This document shows positions 6,135 through 6,638 of a DNA stretch of 6,638 nucleotides, one piece after another. The notes under the pieces are model-generated. The model was not told the DNA's origin, did no database searches, and saw only the letters and a list, made by a program, of their open reading frames with translations. The DNA lies in assembly GCA_017539885.1 (NCBI GenBank), contig JAFYCC010000085.1:1-6638 (forward strand), read 5' to 3'. The position numbers were made by a program, and so were the translations under genes. This DNA is from Oscillospiraceae bacterium (GTDB taxonomy: Bacteria; Bacillota_A; Clostridia; Oscillospirales; Oscillospiraceae). Each line of letters opens with the position of its first letter. Positions within the stretch are counted from its first letter, which is position 1.

Positions 6135-6638
6135 ATGGAAGAACTGCTGACATTTCTGGAACATGAGGGCGTGAACCCGGAGCTGCTCTCCGGCGTGCGC
6201 GCTTTCCGCGAGACGTATACTGCGGCCGCTGAAGACGCGGACCGCATCCCTTCTCCGGAATACTGTTACTACGGCCGTGAGACTTGGGAACTCGCGCTTG
6301 CCGCCGTTCTGGCGGGGAAGAACCTGCTGCTGGCCGGACCGAAGGCGACGGGCAAGAACGTGCTGGCGGAAAATCTCTCCGCGCTTTTTGCCAGACCGAT
6401 GTGGACGGTATCTTTCCACATCAATACGGACGCCGCCTATCTTGTCGGTACGGATACTTATGACGGAAAGGCAGTCGTGTTCCGGCCAGGCCCGATCTGG
6501 CTCTGCGCGGCCAAAGGCGGCTTCGGCGTGCTCGACGAGATCAACATGGCAAAGAACGAAGCGCTCGCAGTTCTGCACGCCGCGCTCGACTTCCGGCGAA
6601 GTCTTGACGTTGCCGGTTATGATAAGATCGACCTGCGC
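6135..6638 (+). CDS. MoxR-family AAA+ ATPase, N-terminal part, cut by window end
   Basis: The first 168 residues are visible and the frame is open to the last base. The ATG follows AGAGGT (6121-6126) by 8 bases. After a 45-residue N-terminal segment comes a AAA+ core: Walker A GPKATGKN (68-75) preceded by the strand NLLLA, the pre-Walker B segment FHINTDAAYLVGTDTY (94-109), a FRPGPIWLCAAKGG region (116-129), and Walker B GVLDEIN (131-137) followed by MAKNEALAVLHAALDFRR (138-155). This resembles MoxR/CbbQ/NorQ ATPases, which act as chaperones that mature or remodel protein complexes, usually with a VWA-domain partner. The Walker A ends in Asn rather than the usual Thr or Ser. Sensor 1, arginine finger and sensor 2 lie beyond the window. 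A partner gene would be expected downstream but is not visible. Confidence 0.87.
   Translation, partial: MEELLTFLEHEGVNPELLSGVRAFRETYTAAAEDADRIPSPEYCYYGRETWELALAAVLAGKNLLLAGPKATGKNVLAENLSALFARPMWTVSFHINTDAAYLVGTDTYDGKAVVFRPGPIWLCAAKGGFGVLDEINMAKNEALAVLHAALDFRRSLDVAGYDKIDLR

Overview
The window carries six genes in GC-rich DNA with strong Shine-Dalgarno sites. The gene set is a RACo-type corrinoid activator, DUF3786, a short CstA, a Na/Pi-PhoU transporter and a MoxR ATPase with a membrane partner. This points to an anaerobic, fairly GC-rich member of the Clostridia (Bacillota). That placement is inferred from gene content only; there is no rRNA or other marker. No tRNA, rRNA, CRISPR, IS element, integrase or attachment site was seen.

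Layout. (1) Bases 1-1068, plus strand: the C-terminal end of a RACo/ASKHA-type corrinoid-protein reductive activator, followed by a DUF3786 gene, probably one operon linked to corrinoid methyl-transfer metabolism. (2) Bases 1072-1115: a perfect 18-bp hairpin that can terminate both strands between converging genes. (3) Bases 1133-2896, minus strand: a Na+/phosphate cotransporter with a fused C-terminal PhoU-like domain. (4) Bases 2897-3059: a divergent intergenic region with a candidate promoter on each strand and a small inverted repeat over the likely transcription start of the transporter gene. (5) Bases 3060-3407, plus: a small uncharacterised protein with a Gly/Cys-rich centre. (6) Bases 3408-3567: a 160-base leader, then a short-form CstA-family transporter (3568-5031). 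(7) Bases 5057-5085: a strong hairpin placed immediately before the ribosome binding site of the next gene. (8) Bases 5103-6638: an uncharacterised two-helix membrane protein with a probable PH/GRAM-like N-terminal domain, then a MoxR-family AAA+ ATPase cut by the window end, 15 bases apart.

How they work together. The first two genes probably serve reactivation of a corrinoid protein that has become oxidised. The transporter genes (phosphate; peptide or pyruvate) look like independent housekeeping or nutrient-response units. The last two genes look like the start of a MoxR chaperone-type operon, which in other bacteria usually continues with a VWA-domain protein. This pair is the least characterised part of the window and the best candidate for a new system.
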